Source: Ethanoligenens harbinense YUAN-3 (lineage in GTDB: Bacteria; Bacillota; Clostridia; Oscillospirales; Ethanoligenentaceae). Taken from it: a stretch of DNA of 64,000 nt. Position 1 is the first letter of the stretch; the number at the start of each line of letters is the position of its first letter. The stretch spans positions 953,501-1,017,500 of the forward strand of contig NC_014828.1 of NCBI RefSeq assembly GCF_000178115.2. The letters run 5' to 3'. The notes under the pieces were generated by a model. That model saw only the letters and a program-made list of their open reading frames with translations. It did not search any database and had not been told where the DNA came from. This document shows, piece by piece, positions 47,095-57,119 of this stretch. The position numbers and the translations under genes were made by a program.

Positions 47095-49956
47095 ATGAAA
47101 AAAGTTATAAAGAAAAAGCGCATGAAATTCGACAGGGTTCCCCATCAGCGCATCGAATTTGGTCGGATCAAAGAGAGGCTCGTAAAATGGTTTATGAGCC
47201 GCAGCTTCTCAGAACGGTTGATTGTTTCGTTTCTCTTTGTGGCACTGGTTGGCAATATCCTGATCGGTATCGTCGGCGTTTTCAATATTGTCAAAATCAG
47301 CAATGTGGCGAGTGAGATCTACAAAAAAAATCTGGTTTCTCTTACACCGCTCAATAAAATTCAGACGGATGCGTTTTCGATTCAATCTCTGTTGAAGGAT
47401 AAAGCAATCAACTCGAGTGATAATTACGACCAGGAACTCTCAAATCTTCAACAGGACATTTTGAATCAGCTCAGCGCGTTCAGTGAATATGCCGATTCAA
47501 ATGCAGAGAAGCAAGATGTATCCGCGCTTGCCGCCGATCTCGGCACAATCATGAACGGTGCGCAAATCCTTAACCGCACGTTTGGGCTGGGCGATGTGGC
47601 GCAGGGGGAAAAAGTACTCAACGGCGATGTGGCAAACGCAAGCAAAGCGTTCAATCAGGCGATAAATAAGCTCATTGCTTACCAGACAAACGATGCAAAA
47701 GCCCAGAACTCCGCAAACGCGCAGGCGTTTGTAGCTGCGCTTATTTGGATGGGCGCAGCGCTCGTTTTGTCTCTCGGTTTGTCGCTTTTGCTGGGGGTTT
47801 TAATGTCTAGAGGTCTTTCGCGGCCTATCCGAAAACTGGTTGCCGTGGCGGAGTCCATTTCGGCGGGGGACCTTGGGGTGGACATTGACATGCGTTCCAA
47901 AGACGAGTTTGGCATTCTCGCACAGGCATTTCATAAGATAGCCGATTCCCTGCGGGCACTGAAGGGCGATGTCGATACGCTGATTGCCGGAGCGGTGGAC
48001 GGAAAACTGGATGTGCGTGCCGATACAGCCGCGCATCAGGGCGCCTACGCTGAAATCATTGACGGCGTAAACCGTTCGCTGGATGCCATCGAAACGCCGA
48101 TCAATATGGCCGCATCCTATATCGAGCGCATCAGCCGCGGCGAGATGCCCGATCTGATCACGGAAGAATACCGCGGCGATTTCAATAAGATTAAGGATAA
48201 CCTCAACACCTGCATCCAGTCGATCAACGCGCTTATACAGGATGCGAACGTGCTCACGCGGGATGCCATGCAGGGGAAACTTTCGGCCAGAGCTAACGCG
48301 GAAAGACATCAGGGCGATTACAGGAAGATTATCGACGGTGTGAACAATACACTGGATGCAATCATCCGTCCCTTGGCTACCTCCGCCGATTACCTTGAAA
48401 AAATCAGCAGTGGCAATATACCGGATGAAATCACGGACGAATTTGTGGGCGATTTCAACCTGATCAAAAACAATCTGAACACCTGCATTCGCTCCATCAA
48501 CGCGCTGGTTAAGGACGCCAATCTGCTTTCGGCTGCGGCAGTGGAGGGGCAGCTTTCCGTCCGGGCGGATGCCGGGTGTCATCAGGGCAGCTACCGGAAA
48601 GTAATCGAGGGCGTAAATGCCGCAATAGACGCAATCGTCAGTCCGCTGGAGGTGGCGGCCGACTATGTGGACAAAATCAGCCGAGGCGATCTGCCGGACT
48701 GTATCACAGACGAGTATAAAGGCGGATTCAACCGCATCAGAAACAGCCTCAACGGCTGCATCGGGGCTATCCGTAAACTGATCGGCGATACCAGGATGCT
48801 GGAGCAGGCGGCGGAATGCGGCAATCTGTCCGTGCGCGCGGATGTTGAAAAGCACCAGGGCGATTATAAAGCCATCATCGAAGGCTTCAATGATACGCTG
48901 GACCAGTTTGTCCATCCGATACAGGAGGCCTCCGCGGTTCTTCAGGAGGTGGCCAAAGGCAACCTGCGAACGAAAGTCACAGGCGACTATCCGGGTGATT
49001 TTGTCCAGATCAAGGATGGGTTGAACGACACGGTTGATTCGCTGTCCGCATACGTCGGCGAAATATCGAAGACCCTGTTTTCCATGGCGCGTGGTAACCT
49101 CAATGTGGATATCCGGACGGAATTCCAGGGCGATTTTGCGGAAATCAAGGATTCCATCCAGAATATCATCGTTTCGTTTGAGGAAACCCTGCGCGCTATT
49201 CAGACGACCTCCGACAGAGTGGCCTCCAGCTCCAAAGAGGTGGCGGGAGCCAGCCAACTGTTGTCGCAGGGCGCGACTGAGCAGGCAAGCACGATGGAAG
49301 AGTTTACGTCGTCGCTCGGCAGCCTCACGGAAAAAACAAAAGCGAATTCCATGAGTGCGCAGGAGGCTAGGCAGATCACCGTCAAGGTTCAGGATGGCGC
49401 CTCACTGGGCAACGAGAAAATGAAAAGCATGCTGGAAGCGATGCAGGCGATCGGGGAATCGTCGAACAATATCGGCAAAATTATCAAGACCATAGATGAA
49501 ATTGCTTTTCAGACGAACATTCTGGCTCTGAATGCGGCGGTGGAGGCGGCCAGAGCGGGCCAGAACGGTAAAGGCTTTGCGGTCGTGGCCGAAGAGGTGC
49601 GTAGCCTGGCCGGGCGCAGCGCACAGGCGGCAAAAGATACTACCGAACTGATCGAAAATTCCATTCAGAAAAGTGAGCTTGGCCTGAAAATCGCGCAGGA
49701 TACGGCTCAGGCGCTGCAGACGATGCTGTCTTTGGTGGATCAGTCGGCGATGTTGGTCAAAAGCATTTCAAACGATTCTGATGAGCAGGCAAACAGTCTT
49801 GTTGAGATTGATAAGGGATTGAAGCAGGTTTCGGAAATCGTGCAGACTAATTCGGCTACCTCGGAAGAGACGGCCGCGCTGAGTGAGGAACTTTCATCGC
49901 AGGCCAAGATCCTGAAAACGCAGGTTTCAAAATTTTTGTTGCACACAGAGGCGTAA
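47095..49956 (+). CDS. Methyl-accepting chemotaxis protein with repeated HAMP-like units
   Basis: 953-residue transmembrane chemoreceptor. TM1 is about residues 41-63, a helical extracellular sensor follows to about 210, and TM2 is about 211-237. A HAMP domain follows TM2. Next comes a series of units about 92 residues long that repeat clearly: [48 protein letters not shown] and [16 protein letters not shown]. The C-terminal signalling hairpin has [20 protein letters not shown] and [16 protein letters not shown] near residue 800. ATG 47095 follows AAAGGGGAAAG; upstream in-frame ATG 46996 is not supported. It lies downstream of the mannan operon in the same direction; a link to sugar sensing is only positional. 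Confidence 0.92.
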   Translation: MKKVIKKKRMKFDRVPHQRIEFGRIKERLVKWFMSRSFSERLIVSFLFVALVGNILIGIVGVFNIVKISNVASEIYKKNLVSLTPLNKIQTDAFSIQSLLKDKAINSSDNYDQELSNLQQDILNQLSAFSEYADSNAEKQDVSALAADLGTIMNGAQILNRTFGLGDVAQGEKVLNGDVANASKAFNQAINKLIAYQTNDAKAQNSANAQAFVAALIWMGAALVLSLGLSLLLGVLMSRGLSRPIRKLVAVAESISAGDLGVDIDMRSKDEFGILAQAFHKIADSLRALKGDVDTLIAGAVDGKLDVRADTAAHQGAYAEIIDGVNRSLDAIETPINMAASYIERISRGEMPDLITEEYRGDFNKIKDNLNTCIQSINALIQDANVLTRDAMQGKLSARANAERHQGDYRKIIDGVNNTLDAIIRPLATSADYLEKISSGNIPDEITDEFVGDFNLIKNNLNTCIRSINALVKDANLLSAAAVEGQLSVRADAGCHQGSYRKVIEGVNAAIDAIVSPLEVAADYVDKISRGDLPDCITDEYKGGFNRIRNSLNGCIGAIRKLIGDTRMLEQAAECGNLSVRADVEKHQGDYKAIIEGFNDTLDQFVHPIQEASAVLQEVAKGNLRTKVTGDYPGDFVQIKDGLNDTVDSLSAYVGEISKTLFSMARGNLNVDIRTEFQGDFAEIKDSIQNIIVSFEETLRAIQTTSDRVASSSKEVAGASQLLSQGATEQASTMEEFTSSLGSLTEKTKANSMSAQEARQITVKVQDGASLGNEKMKSMLEAMQAIGESSNNIGKIIKTIDEIAFQTNILALNAAVEAARAGQNGKGFAVVAEEVRSLAGRSAQAAKDTTELIENSIQKSELGLKIAQDTAQALQTMLSLVDQSAMLVKSISNDSDEQANSLVEIDKGLKQVSEIVQTNSATSEETAALSEELSSQAKILKTQVSKFLLHTEA

Positions 49957-50048
49957 TCTACGCAGGCATTGCCGAAAGTTTTTTGCAGATTCAAAGTTGC
50001 CGTAAGGCGTCGCCACCGGGCGTATACATGCTCTCATAGGTAAAACGT

Positions 50049-50099
50049 GATGCATTTGTCTTAAAAATGCATCATGTGAGTCTAAAAATACTTTTAGAC
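50049..50099. repeat. Two adjacent hairpins downstream of the chemoreceptor
   Basis: GATGCATTT/AAATGCATC (50049-50073) followed by AGTCTAAAA-ATAC-TTTTAGACT (50078-50099). Both are near-perfect inverted repeats in otherwise gene-free DNA (49957-50232). They may help terminate or be remnants of a mobile sequence. Confidence 0.5.
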
Positions 50100-50149
50100 T
50101 GCTAAAAAACATTATAGTCAGAATTAGACGTGGAGCCGTACAGGCATGT

Positions 50150-50175
50150 AAAAGCCCGCCGTTAAGCGGGCTTTT
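50150..50175. terminator. Rho-independent terminator
   Basis: AAAAGCCCGC, loop CGTTA, GCGGGCTTTT; symmetrical, so it can act on both strands. It closes the chemoreceptor transcript. Confidence 0.85.
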
Positions 50176-50232
50176 CAGTGGTGGAGGCAAGGTGCACAAA
50201 GCCAACGTCCAGCGTCGGGTTCACGGTCTGCG

Positions 50233-50478
50233 CTATGCTTGTGAGGGTGGAAAGCGGTAATTGCCCCAATCTGCGCGTGTGATCTTCCAGTCTGCGACGC
50301 CGATGGTCAACGGTGTGGGGCTTTTACTCTTGCGGCGTTTGGGAGGCACATAACCCATCTGGTGGGCAATCTCCAGAATCAGTCGCCGCGTCTTCGGGCT
50401 GACCGCCATGGCCGAACAGATGGTTGCGGAAATGTTTGCTTTGCATATCAAGGGTGACAGTACGATCGCTACTACTGC
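50233..50478 (-). pseudogene. Remnant of a LacI-family helix-turn-helix
   Basis: The minus-strand frame reads KANISATICSAMAVSPKTRR and LILEIAHQMGYVPPKRRK, the second half of a LacI DNA-binding domain and its hinge, then IGVADWKITRADW before a stop. The very N-terminus needs a frameshift and the sensor domain is gone, so this is a dead fragment. It lies between the chemoreceptor and glpP. Confidence 0.65.
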
Positions 50479-50697
50479 GGTGTGTCTGGCCAAAGCCGGA
50501 AGTGTATGCCTTGCATAGCAGCGGATTTTACTTGGATTTTACAGATTTTATACGTTACTTGGCTGTTTTACCGGCAGAATTTGAAGTATATTGTAAAAGG
50601 TTTCAATGTGCAAAGCAAACAAGGCACATACGCGATTTCTTAAGTAAAGGCCTGGCAACATCTTTGCTTGGCAGTGCGGTTGTGATACGAGAAACAG

Positions 50698-51234
50698 ATG
50701 GATAAAAGTAAAATTATCCCGTCGATTGTGCGGCTGGATCAGATTCCGGTTGCGGTGCAGTCACAATGTGAACGCGTGAATCTGATGGCCGGAAACATTA
50801 ACACCCTAGGGGAGCTGAACGAGCGGCTCCGGTCGTCTGGTAAGCAGGTTTATATCCACATTGACATGATTGGCGGATTAGGGCGCGACAAGGAAGCTGT
50901 AACGTTTGTGGTGGAGAAACTGGGCGTCTCAGGCATCATTACGACCAAAGCGCATTTGATCGTCGCTGCAAAGACGTTGCATTGCAGATGTGTGCAACGG
51001 ATTTTCGCCATCGATACCGCTGCGTTGCAGACCTCTTTTAAGCTGATTGAAAAGCACGAACCGGACGAAATCGAACTGATGCCCGGCTTAATGCCGGATG
51101 TTATTCGGATAGCCAAATCCCACACGCAGAAGACGCTGATTACCGGCGGCCTGATTCGCAGCGAGCGGCAGGTAGAGCAGGCTCTTGCCAGTGGCGCGGA
51201 CTATGTTTCCACGGGCTATGAGGCGCTTTGGTAA
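50698..51234 (+). CDS. glpP: Glycerol uptake operon antiterminator GlpP
   Basis: RNA-binding antiterminator of 178 residues with a TIM-barrel-like fold. In the family it binds glycerol-3-phosphate and then a leader hairpin of glp mRNAs so that transcription continues. Motifs: VNLMAGNINTLGELNERL, VYIHIDMIGGLGRDKEAV, IELMPGLMPDVI and TLITGGLIRSERQVEQAL. It stands directly before the glycerol-3-phosphate importer genes, separated by a 311-base leader that contains a terminator-like hairpin. ATG 50698 has only a weak ribosome site (GAGAAAC). Confidence 0.93.
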   Translation: MDKSKIIPSIVRLDQIPVAVQSQCERVNLMAGNINTLGELNERLRSSGKQVYIHIDMIGGLGRDKEAVTFVVEKLGVSGIITTKAHLIVAAKTLHCRCVQRIFAIDTAALQTSFKLIEKHEPDEIELMPGLMPDVIRIAKSHTQKTLITGGLIRSERQVEQALASGADYVSTGYEALW

Positions 51235-51545
51235 TTCCGGTTGCCTTGCAAATGAATGCAATTCGCAGCCGCTATAAAAATGTAGAAACGTAAGGTTAGA
51301 GGAATTGAGAAACCTTATGGCACTTTGTCTGACTGTTTTCACACATCGGGCATGGTGTTGTATGGTTCGAGATTCCTCTTTTTGTTGTGTCGGAATAAAC
51401 AGAACGAGCATACGGGTGGGAAAAAACAGGAGCTGCGCATACCGTTTTTGGTGTGTGGTGTTCCGTTCAGATACTGGGTTGTTATCCGTTTGAAGACGAA
51501 ACATGCCAATGAAATGTGTATCGGAAAAGGATGTGAAAGCTGTAT
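51235..51545 (+). promoter_or_regulatory. Leader between glpP and the G3P importer, candidate GlpP target
   Basis: 311 bases without a gene. AGAGGAAT (51298) can pair with ATTCCTCT (51372), and the right arm runs into TTTTT, giving a possible terminator in front of the importer. No good promoter was recognised inside, so the importer may depend on read-through from glpP. Confidence 0.45.
51298..51383 (+). terminator. Possible GlpP-controlled attenuator
   Basis: 8-bp stem AGAGGAAT/ATTCCTCT with a long loop and a downstream T run. Position in a GlpP-linked leader suggests attenuation; stem length is modest. Confidence 0.35.
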
Positions 51546-52484
51546 ATGGTCGCAAACGTAGAAGAAAAGCAGGTGGCATATCCGCAGGAACGGGCGAGCA
51601 CCGGCACCCATGTGCCGGAGAAAAAGCCGCTTCTGTCCAGACTGCTGCCTTATCTGTTCATCGCGCCCGCTCTTGCGGTCTTCACTGTGTTTTTGTTCAT
51701 TCCATTCATACGCACCATTTTTCTCAGCCTGTTTTTGACCAATAGCGTGGGGGAAGCGCGCGTATTCCGGGGGCTTGGCAACTACATACGCCTGTTTACA
51801 TCTGTCGACTACCTCACCGTCATGCTACATACGGTGGTGTTTGCCGCGATTCTGATTGTGGGGGCGATGGGGCTGAGCTTCATCACGTCAAACCTTGCCA
51901 ATATGAAGGGCCGCGCGTTTCGTATCTTCCCGATCCTGTTCACCATGCCAATCGCCGCTGCGGCCGGTTCATTCGCCCTACTGTTTGAAAAAATGTTCGA
52001 CCCCACTGCCGGCGTCATCAATAAGATGCTGCATGCCAATATCGGCTGGTTCCAGGATCCACATCTTGCCATGCTGTCCATTGGAATGATTTCAATCTGG
52101 CTGCTGTCGGGCGGCAATTTCCTGTATATGTACGCGGGCTTGAAAAACATTCCCAAAGATGTTCTGGAGAGCGCCGAGATCGATGGTGCTTCCGGTCTTG
52201 TCAAGCTGTTCCGCGTGACGGTGCCATGCATGTCCCCGATGCTTTTCTTTATCCTGGTAACCGACATCATCGCTTCGTTCCAGGTGTTCACTCAGATCAA
52301 TGTAATCACGCAGGGTGGGCCGGGTAATGAGACCAATGTGATGGTCTACGGCATCTACCGCGACGCGTTTTTCAATTTCCGGTTCGGCCCGGCCGCAGCG
52401 GAGTCGGTCGTCCTGTTCCTGATTATTTTGGGTGCTACGTTGCTGCAATTCCGCAATGAAAAAAGGATGGTGCATTACAATTGA
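51546..52484 (+). CDS. ugpA: Glycerol-3-phosphate ABC permease, UgpA-like
   Basis: MalF-type permease, 312 residues, six membrane helices (LPYLFIAPALAVFTVFLFIP and others), with the EAA loop LESAEIDGASGLVKLFRVTV and the family-typical FQVFTQINVITQGGPGNETN. The genes for GlpP, a UgpB-like binding protein and a GDPD enzyme around it support glycerol-3-phosphate or glycerophosphodiesters as substrate. The stop overlaps the ugpE start. Confidence 0.87.
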   Translation: MVANVEEKQVAYPQERASTGTHVPEKKPLLSRLLPYLFIAPALAVFTVFLFIPFIRTIFLSLFLTNSVGEARVFRGLGNYIRLFTSVDYLTVMLHTVVFAAILIVGAMGLSFITSNLANMKGRAFRIFPILFTMPIAAAAGSFALLFEKMFDPTAGVINKMLHANIGWFQDPHLAMLSIGMISIWLLSGGNFLYMYAGLKNIPKDVLESAEIDGASGLVKLFRVTVPCMSPMLFFILVTDIIASFQVFTQINVITQGGPGNETNVMVYGIYRDAFFNFRFGPAAAESVVLFLIILGATLLQFRNEKRMVHYN

Positions 52485-53311
52485 ACACCGCCGCGAAAAT
52501 TCAAAAAGCCGTGCTGTGGGTGGTTGCCCTGTGCATGGCGATCGTTGTGGTCTTTCCGTTTTGGTATATGATTACCATGAGTATATCGCCCGACAGCAAA
52601 ATCCTTTCCAATAACATCAACCTGTGGCCGACTACCGTTTATCTGGGGAACTTTGTAAAAGCGTTGACAAAAACCCATCTGGTCCGCCAGTTTTTCAACA
52701 CGTTTTTTGTCAGCCTGTCTATCATGGTGCTGAATATCGTAACGTCGCTGTTGGCCTCCTATGCGTTTGCTTTTCTGAAATTCAAAGGTAAAAATATATT
52801 ATTCTTGCTCATTCTTTCTACGATGATGATTCCGACGGAGGCCACGCTCATTTCCAACTATCTTGCTATCAGTTCCTGGCATTGGCTGGACACTTATCAG
52901 GCGCTTATTTTGCCGTTTGCGGCCTCAGCGTTGGGCATCTTTCTCTTTCGACAGTATTTTCTTACCATGGCCAGAGAAATACACGAAGCGGCCATGCTTG
53001 AAGGTTGCGGTCACATGCAGTTTGTATGGCTCATTGCCACGCCGCTTGCCCGTCCCATCATCGCGGCGTTTGGTATTACGTCGTTCCTCAGTTCCTGGGG
53101 AATGTACCTGTGGCCATTGCTGGTGACGAGCAAAGACGACATGCGCATGCTCCAGGTGGGCATCAACTCCATGCAGGATGTCGATTCCGTACTCTCGTTC
53201 GGCATGGCGATCGCCGCCGTCACTCTGGTCACACTGCCCTCGCTCATCCTGTTCATCATCGGACATAAGCATCTGGTCGAAGGGATGATGAGCGGCGCCG
53301 TGAAAGGGTAG
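52481..53311 (+). CDS. ugpE: Glycerol-3-phosphate ABC permease, UgpE-like
   Basis: MalG-type permease, 276 residues, six helices, EAA loop IHEAAMLEGCGHMQFVWLIA and the IILPFAASALGIFLFRQYF-like region. It starts at TTG 52481, which overlaps the TGA of ugpA, so translation is coupled. Partner of the UgpA-like subunit. Confidence 0.87.
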   Translation: MNTAAKIQKAVLWVVALCMAIVVVFPFWYMITMSISPDSKILSNNINLWPTTVYLGNFVKALTKTHLVRQFFNTFFVSLSIMVLNIVTSLLASYAFAFLKFKGKNILFLLILSTMMIPTEATLISNYLAISSWHWLDTYQALILPFAASALGIFLFRQYFLTMAREIHEAAMLEGCGHMQFVWLIATPLARPIIAAFGITSFLSSWGMYLWPLLVTSKDDMRMLQVGINSMQDVDSVLSFGMAIAAVTLVTLPSLILFIIGHKHLVEGMMSGAVKG

Positions 53312-53383
53312 AAACCATCGGATGGTATGACTGTCCGTTCTTATATAGGTTGATGCATACACTGCTGCCATGAAAAGGGGAAA

Positions 53384-54793
53384 ATGAACATGAAGAAAAC
53401 GACGATCAAACACCGCGTACTAGCAATATGCAGCGCGGCTGTTGCCTGTACGCTGCTGTTCAGTGGCTGCTCCACCGGCGGCACAAGTTCCAGTTCTTCC
53501 TCCGCGCCCACTGCTTCCGTCGATCTGACCAGCGGTCCGGAAGTGGATCTGACATTCTGGCACTCCATGGGCGGCACCAATGCCAACGCGTTGCAAACCA
53601 TGGTGGATGATTTCAATAACCAGCACGCCGGACACATCAAGGTGACCGCCCAGTATCAGGGCAGCTATGACGACGCCATTAACAAATTCAAGAGCGCCAT
53701 GGTGGCCAAAAGCGGCCCGGACATCATGCAGTCCTATGAACTGGGTACCCGGTATCTCATCGACAGCGGTTTCATCGAGCCGATGCAGGATTTCATCAAC
53801 AAAGACAAATGGGATGTCAAGCAGATTGACGCCAACATCGCCGCGTACTATACCGTGCAGGGCAAGCTGTATTCCATGCCGTTCAACTCGTCCACGCCGA
53901 TCCTGTATTACAACAAAGATATGTTCAAAGAGGCCGGCCTGGATCCCGCAAATCCCCCGAAAACCTTTGAAGAGATCATCAATGATGCACCCAAGCTCAC
54001 CAAGAAAGACGCGTCTGGCAATGTGACACAGAGCGCCCTGGGTATGTATGTGTACGGGTGGTTCTTAGATCAGTCGCTTAATAAGATGGGCAAACCGTCG
54101 TTCGATAACGGCAACGGCCGCACCAAAGCCCCGACCAAAATCGTCTTTGACACAAATGGCGGCGGCAAAACGTTCCTGGATATGTATCAGCAACTGTTGA
54201 AGACCGGTACCATGCCGGCTTACGCGATGAAAGACGCGGACGGTCAGGCGGCCTTTGTCAATGGCAAGTTGGCGATGTACATTAACAGCACCGCCGGTCT
54301 GGCTGGTCTGCTCAAAGCCATCAACGGCAAGTTTGATCTGGGTACGGCGTATTACCCGGCAATTGATTCCAAATCTGTGAACGGTGGCGTGTCCATCGGC
54401 GGCGCTTCGCTCTGGATGACCAAAAATTCCGACGCCCGCGTGATGGAGGCCAAATGGGAATTCATCAAATTCATGGCGTCCGCCAAAGAGCAGGCGTACT
54501 GGAACACGCAGACCGGCTATTTCCCGATCAATGTCGGCGCGTACAACGAACAGACGTTTAAAGACAACGTGAAGAAATACCCGCAGTTCCAGACAGCCAT
54601 CGATCAGCTGCACGCCAGCAGCAAGAGCTCGGTGGGAGGCCTGTGCGCGATCTACACGCAGGTGCGCAAAATCGAAGAGACAGAAATGCAGAAAATGCTC
54701 AACAACCAACAGTCGTCCGACGAAGCGCTCAAAAACATGGCCAGCCAGATCGACGGAGCGATGCAGGATTATAACGACGCCAACGTCAAATAA
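53384..54793 (+). CDS. ugpB: Glycerol-3-phosphate-binding lipoprotein, UgpB-like
   Basis: Lipid-anchored substrate-binding protein of about 469 residues. Lipobox LFSGC (C29), Ser/Gly linker, then LTFWHSMGGTNANALQTMVD, the tell-tale WHSMGG opening of UgpB proteins, and YQGSYDDAINKFKSAM, QSYELGTRYLIDSGFIEPM. AGGGG precedes the start; ATG 53384 and ATG 53390 are both possible. It captures G3P or glycerophosphodiesters for UgpAE. Confidence 0.9.
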   Translation: MNMKKTTIKHRVLAICSAAVACTLLFSGCSTGGTSSSSSSAPTASVDLTSGPEVDLTFWHSMGGTNANALQTMVDDFNNQHAGHIKVTAQYQGSYDDAINKFKSAMVAKSGPDIMQSYELGTRYLIDSGFIEPMQDFINKDKWDVKQIDANIAAYYTVQGKLYSMPFNSSTPILYYNKDMFKEAGLDPANPPKTFEEIINDAPKLTKKDASGNVTQSALGMYVYGWFLDQSLNKMGKPSFDNGNGRTKAPTKIVFDTNGGGKTFLDMYQQLLKTGTMPAYAMKDADGQAAFVNGKLAMYINSTAGLAGLLKAINGKFDLGTAYYPAIDSKSVNGGVSIGGASLWMTKNSDARVMEAKWEFIKFMASAKEQAYWNTQTGYFPINVGAYNEQTFKDNVKKYPQFQTAIDQLHASSKSSVGGLCAIYTQVRKIEETEMQKMLNNQQSSDEALKNMASQIDGAMQDYNDANVK

Positions 54794-54925
54794 ACCGCAT
54801 GGAATACGATTCCTTCGCAAAAACGGAGTGCGTCCGTGCAGGCCGGTTTTCAAAAGGGTCTTGCGTGATGTCTGCGCGGACGCGGAAAACACACGCGTTG
54901 CCCACTATATGGGAGGTTCATGTTC

Positions 54926-56050
54926 ATGGCGAATGTGTCACTCAAACACATTTACAAGAAATACGACGGAGGAATCACCGCGGTATCGGATTTCAATCTG
55001 GAGATCGCGGATAAGGAATTCCTGATTTTGGTCGGTCCGTCCGGCTGCGGAAAATCCACCACCCTGCGCATGATCGCGGGATTGGAGGAAATCTCGGAAG
55101 GCGAGTTGTACATCGGAGACCGTTTGGTCAACACCGTGGCTCCAAAAGACCGCGACATTGCGATGGTGTTCCAGAATTACGCGCTGTATCCGCATATGAC
55201 CGTGTATGAAAACATGGCGTTTGGGCTGAAACTGCGCCACACACCCAAGGATGAGATCCGCCGCCGCGTGGAAGAAACCGCACAGATTCTGGACATCGCG
55301 CATTTGCTCAGCCGCAAGCCGAAAGCCCTTTCCGGCGGGCAGCGGCAGCGTGTGGCGCTGGGGCGTGCCATGGTGCGCGAACCCAAGGTGTTCCTGCTGG
55401 ACGAGCCGCTTTCCAATCTGGACGCCAAACTGCGCACACAGATGCGGTTAGAGATTTCCCGTTTGCACAGGCGGCTTGGCACCACCTTTGTGTATGTAAC
55501 GCACGATCAGATGGAAGCCATGAGCATGGGGGACCGCATCGTCGTGATGAAAGACGGTGTGATCCAGCAGGTGGATACGCCACAGAACCTGTATGAAAAT
55601 CCCCGCAATGTCTTTGTGGCCGGCTTCATGGGTTCTCCGCAGATGAATTTTCTGACCGTCCGCGTTTTGGAACTGGATGGACGTCTGGCGGTGGTCTTCG
55701 GTGAAGAAGTCGGTGCGCGGTATGTTCTTTTTCTGCCGGACGGAAAGATCCGGAACACCAATTTGCGCCCGTACATTGGCAGAGAAGTCCTGTTGGGCAT
55801 CCGCCCGGAACATTTGCACGACGAGGATGCGTTTCTTCCCTCTGGGACAGGCGTTGTGGATGCGCATGTGGATATGGCCGAGCTGATGGGGGCCGAAACG
55901 TATCTGTATCTGACAGTGGCAGGGCAGAACATGGTTGCCCGCGTGCATGCGCGAAGCAAAGCCGTCCGCGGGGATGATATCCGGATCGCGCTGGATGTCG
56001 AACGCATCCACCTGTTTGATCGAGAGACAGAAGCGGTCATTTACCAGTAA
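54926..56050 (+). CDS. ugpC: ABC importer ATPase, UgpC/MsmX-like
   Basis: Cytoplasmic ATPase of 374 residues: Walker [11 protein letters not shown]-loop [16 protein letters not shown], signature LSGGQRQR, Walker [17 protein letters not shown]-loop [10 protein letters not shown], and a C-terminal regulatory OB/TOBE region ([12 protein letters not shown]). ATG 54926 is favoured over ATG 54920 because GGGAGG is only 3 bases from the latter. It energises UgpAE. As the only sugar-type importer ATPase in the window it may also drive the ATPase-less mannan importer, as MsmX does for several importers in Bacillus. Confidence 0.93.
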   Translation: MANVSLKHIYKKYDGGITAVSDFNLEIADKEFLILVGPSGCGKSTTLRMIAGLEEISEGELYIGDRLVNTVAPKDRDIAMVFQNYALYPHMTVYENMAFGLKLRHTPKDEIRRRVEETAQILDIAHLLSRKPKALSGGQRQRVALGRAMVREPKVFLLDEPLSNLDAKLRTQMRLEISRLHRRLGTTFVYVTHDQMEAMSMGDRIVVMKDGVIQQVDTPQNLYENPRNVFVAGFMGSPQMNFLTVRVLELDGRLAVVFGEEVGARYVLFLPDGKIRNTNLRPYIGREVLLGIRPEHLHDEDAFLPSGTGVVDAHVDMAELMGAETYLYLTVAGQNMVARVHARSKAVRGDDIRIALDVERIHLFDRETEAVIYQ

Positions 56051-56280
56051 GCATGGATAAGCCTTTTAAAACCGGATCGGAAGAGCGATTGTATAAGATG
56101 CTGTATGGAGTACGATGCGATTCGATATACAGCACCCTTAAAGCGCTTGCTGCTCTCAATCAGAGGGCAGCATTTCTTTCGCAAGCGGTTTGATGCGGAC
56201 TCTTTTCTTTGTGATCTTCCGCGTATGTACTGTATAGGCCGTTTCATATCGTATCACATCGTTATATGGGAGGAATTTTC

Positions 56281-57015
56281 TTGTTGGCACTTAACACACA
56301 AGTAATCGCTCATCGTGGATTTTCTTATCAGGCACCGGAAAATACGCTGGAGGCATTTTCTCTGGCGGCGGAATTGGGCGCGGACGGAATCGAATTGGAT
56401 GTGCACTTGAGCAAAGACGGGCAAATCGTCGTGATCCACGACGATACGGTCGATCGCACCGGAAACGGGACCGGTGTGGTCAACGAGATGCTGTTCGACG
56501 ATTTGCGCACCCTGGACGTTTCAATGGGCAAGCCGGGCTATACCGGTGCTTGCATCCCGACGCTGGAAGAGGTCTATCGTCTGCTTGCGCCGACTTCTCT
56601 GAACATCAACGTGGAAATCAAGGAATACCGGTATCAGGATGGATTTGTGATCATCCCGAAAGTTCTGGAACTGGAGGAGCGGTACCAGTTGTCCGGCCGG
56701 GTCTTTTATTCGTCATTCAATCATTATGTCCTGCGGGAAATGAAGCAACGCCAGCCGCAGGCGGCCACGGCGGCGCTTTATGCCGCGGGCCTGGTCGATG
56801 TCTGGGAGTACACGAAGCGGATTCCATCCGACGCCATCCACCCGCATTTTTTTGCTCTGCGGGATCCCTCGCTGGTTTCGCAGTGTCATGCAAATGGGAT
56901 AGCGGTCCGCCCGTGGACAATCGATCAGCCGGACGATATGGAACGGATGCTTGTGTCGGGAGTGGATGCCGTTATTACTAATCGTCCTGACCTTGCCCTG
57001 AAATTGCGAGGATAA
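56281..57015 (+). CDS. ugpQ: Glycerophosphodiester phosphodiesterase
   Basis: GDPD-family TIM barrel, about 244 residues, cytoplasmic. It hydrolyses glycerophosphodiesters to glycerol-3-phosphate and an alcohol. Metal and catalytic residues lie in IAHRGFSYQAPENTLEAF, GIELDVHLSKDGQIVVIHDD and NVEIKEY. TTG 56281 is chosen because GGGAGG (56268-56273) lies 7 bases upstream; ATG 56266 overlaps that very ribosome site and so is unlikely. It follows the importer genes, turning imported diesters into G3P, the GlpP effector. Confidence 0.92.
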   Translation: MLALNTQVIAHRGFSYQAPENTLEAFSLAAELGADGIELDVHLSKDGQIVVIHDDTVDRTGNGTGVVNEMLFDDLRTLDVSMGKPGYTGACIPTLEEVYRLLAPTSLNINVEIKEYRYQDGFVIIPKVLELEERYQLSGRVFYSSFNHYVLREMKQRQPQAATAALYAAGLVDVWEYTKRIPSDAIHPHFFALRDPSLVSQCHANGIAVRPWTIDQPDDMERMLVSGVDAVITNRPDLALKLRG

Positions 57016-57119
57016 CGCATTTGTTTGGCGTACCTGCCAGTCATTCGTTTTTGCGATCTGGGGTCTGTGTTAAAATAATGGACAAAGTGATAAGATAAAG
57101 CATAACAGAAAAAGGAGCT

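Noticed and set aside
47900-48900. Regular ~276-base repeats, considered as a CRISPR or tandem DNA repeat
   Set aside because: The periodicity is at protein level (HAMP-like units of about 92 residues); the nucleotide sequence is too divergent and there are no spacers.
47800-49257. 485-codon minus-strand frame over the chemoreceptor
   Set aside because: Antisense shadow of the repetitive HAMP coding sequence, with no ribosome site or domain motif.
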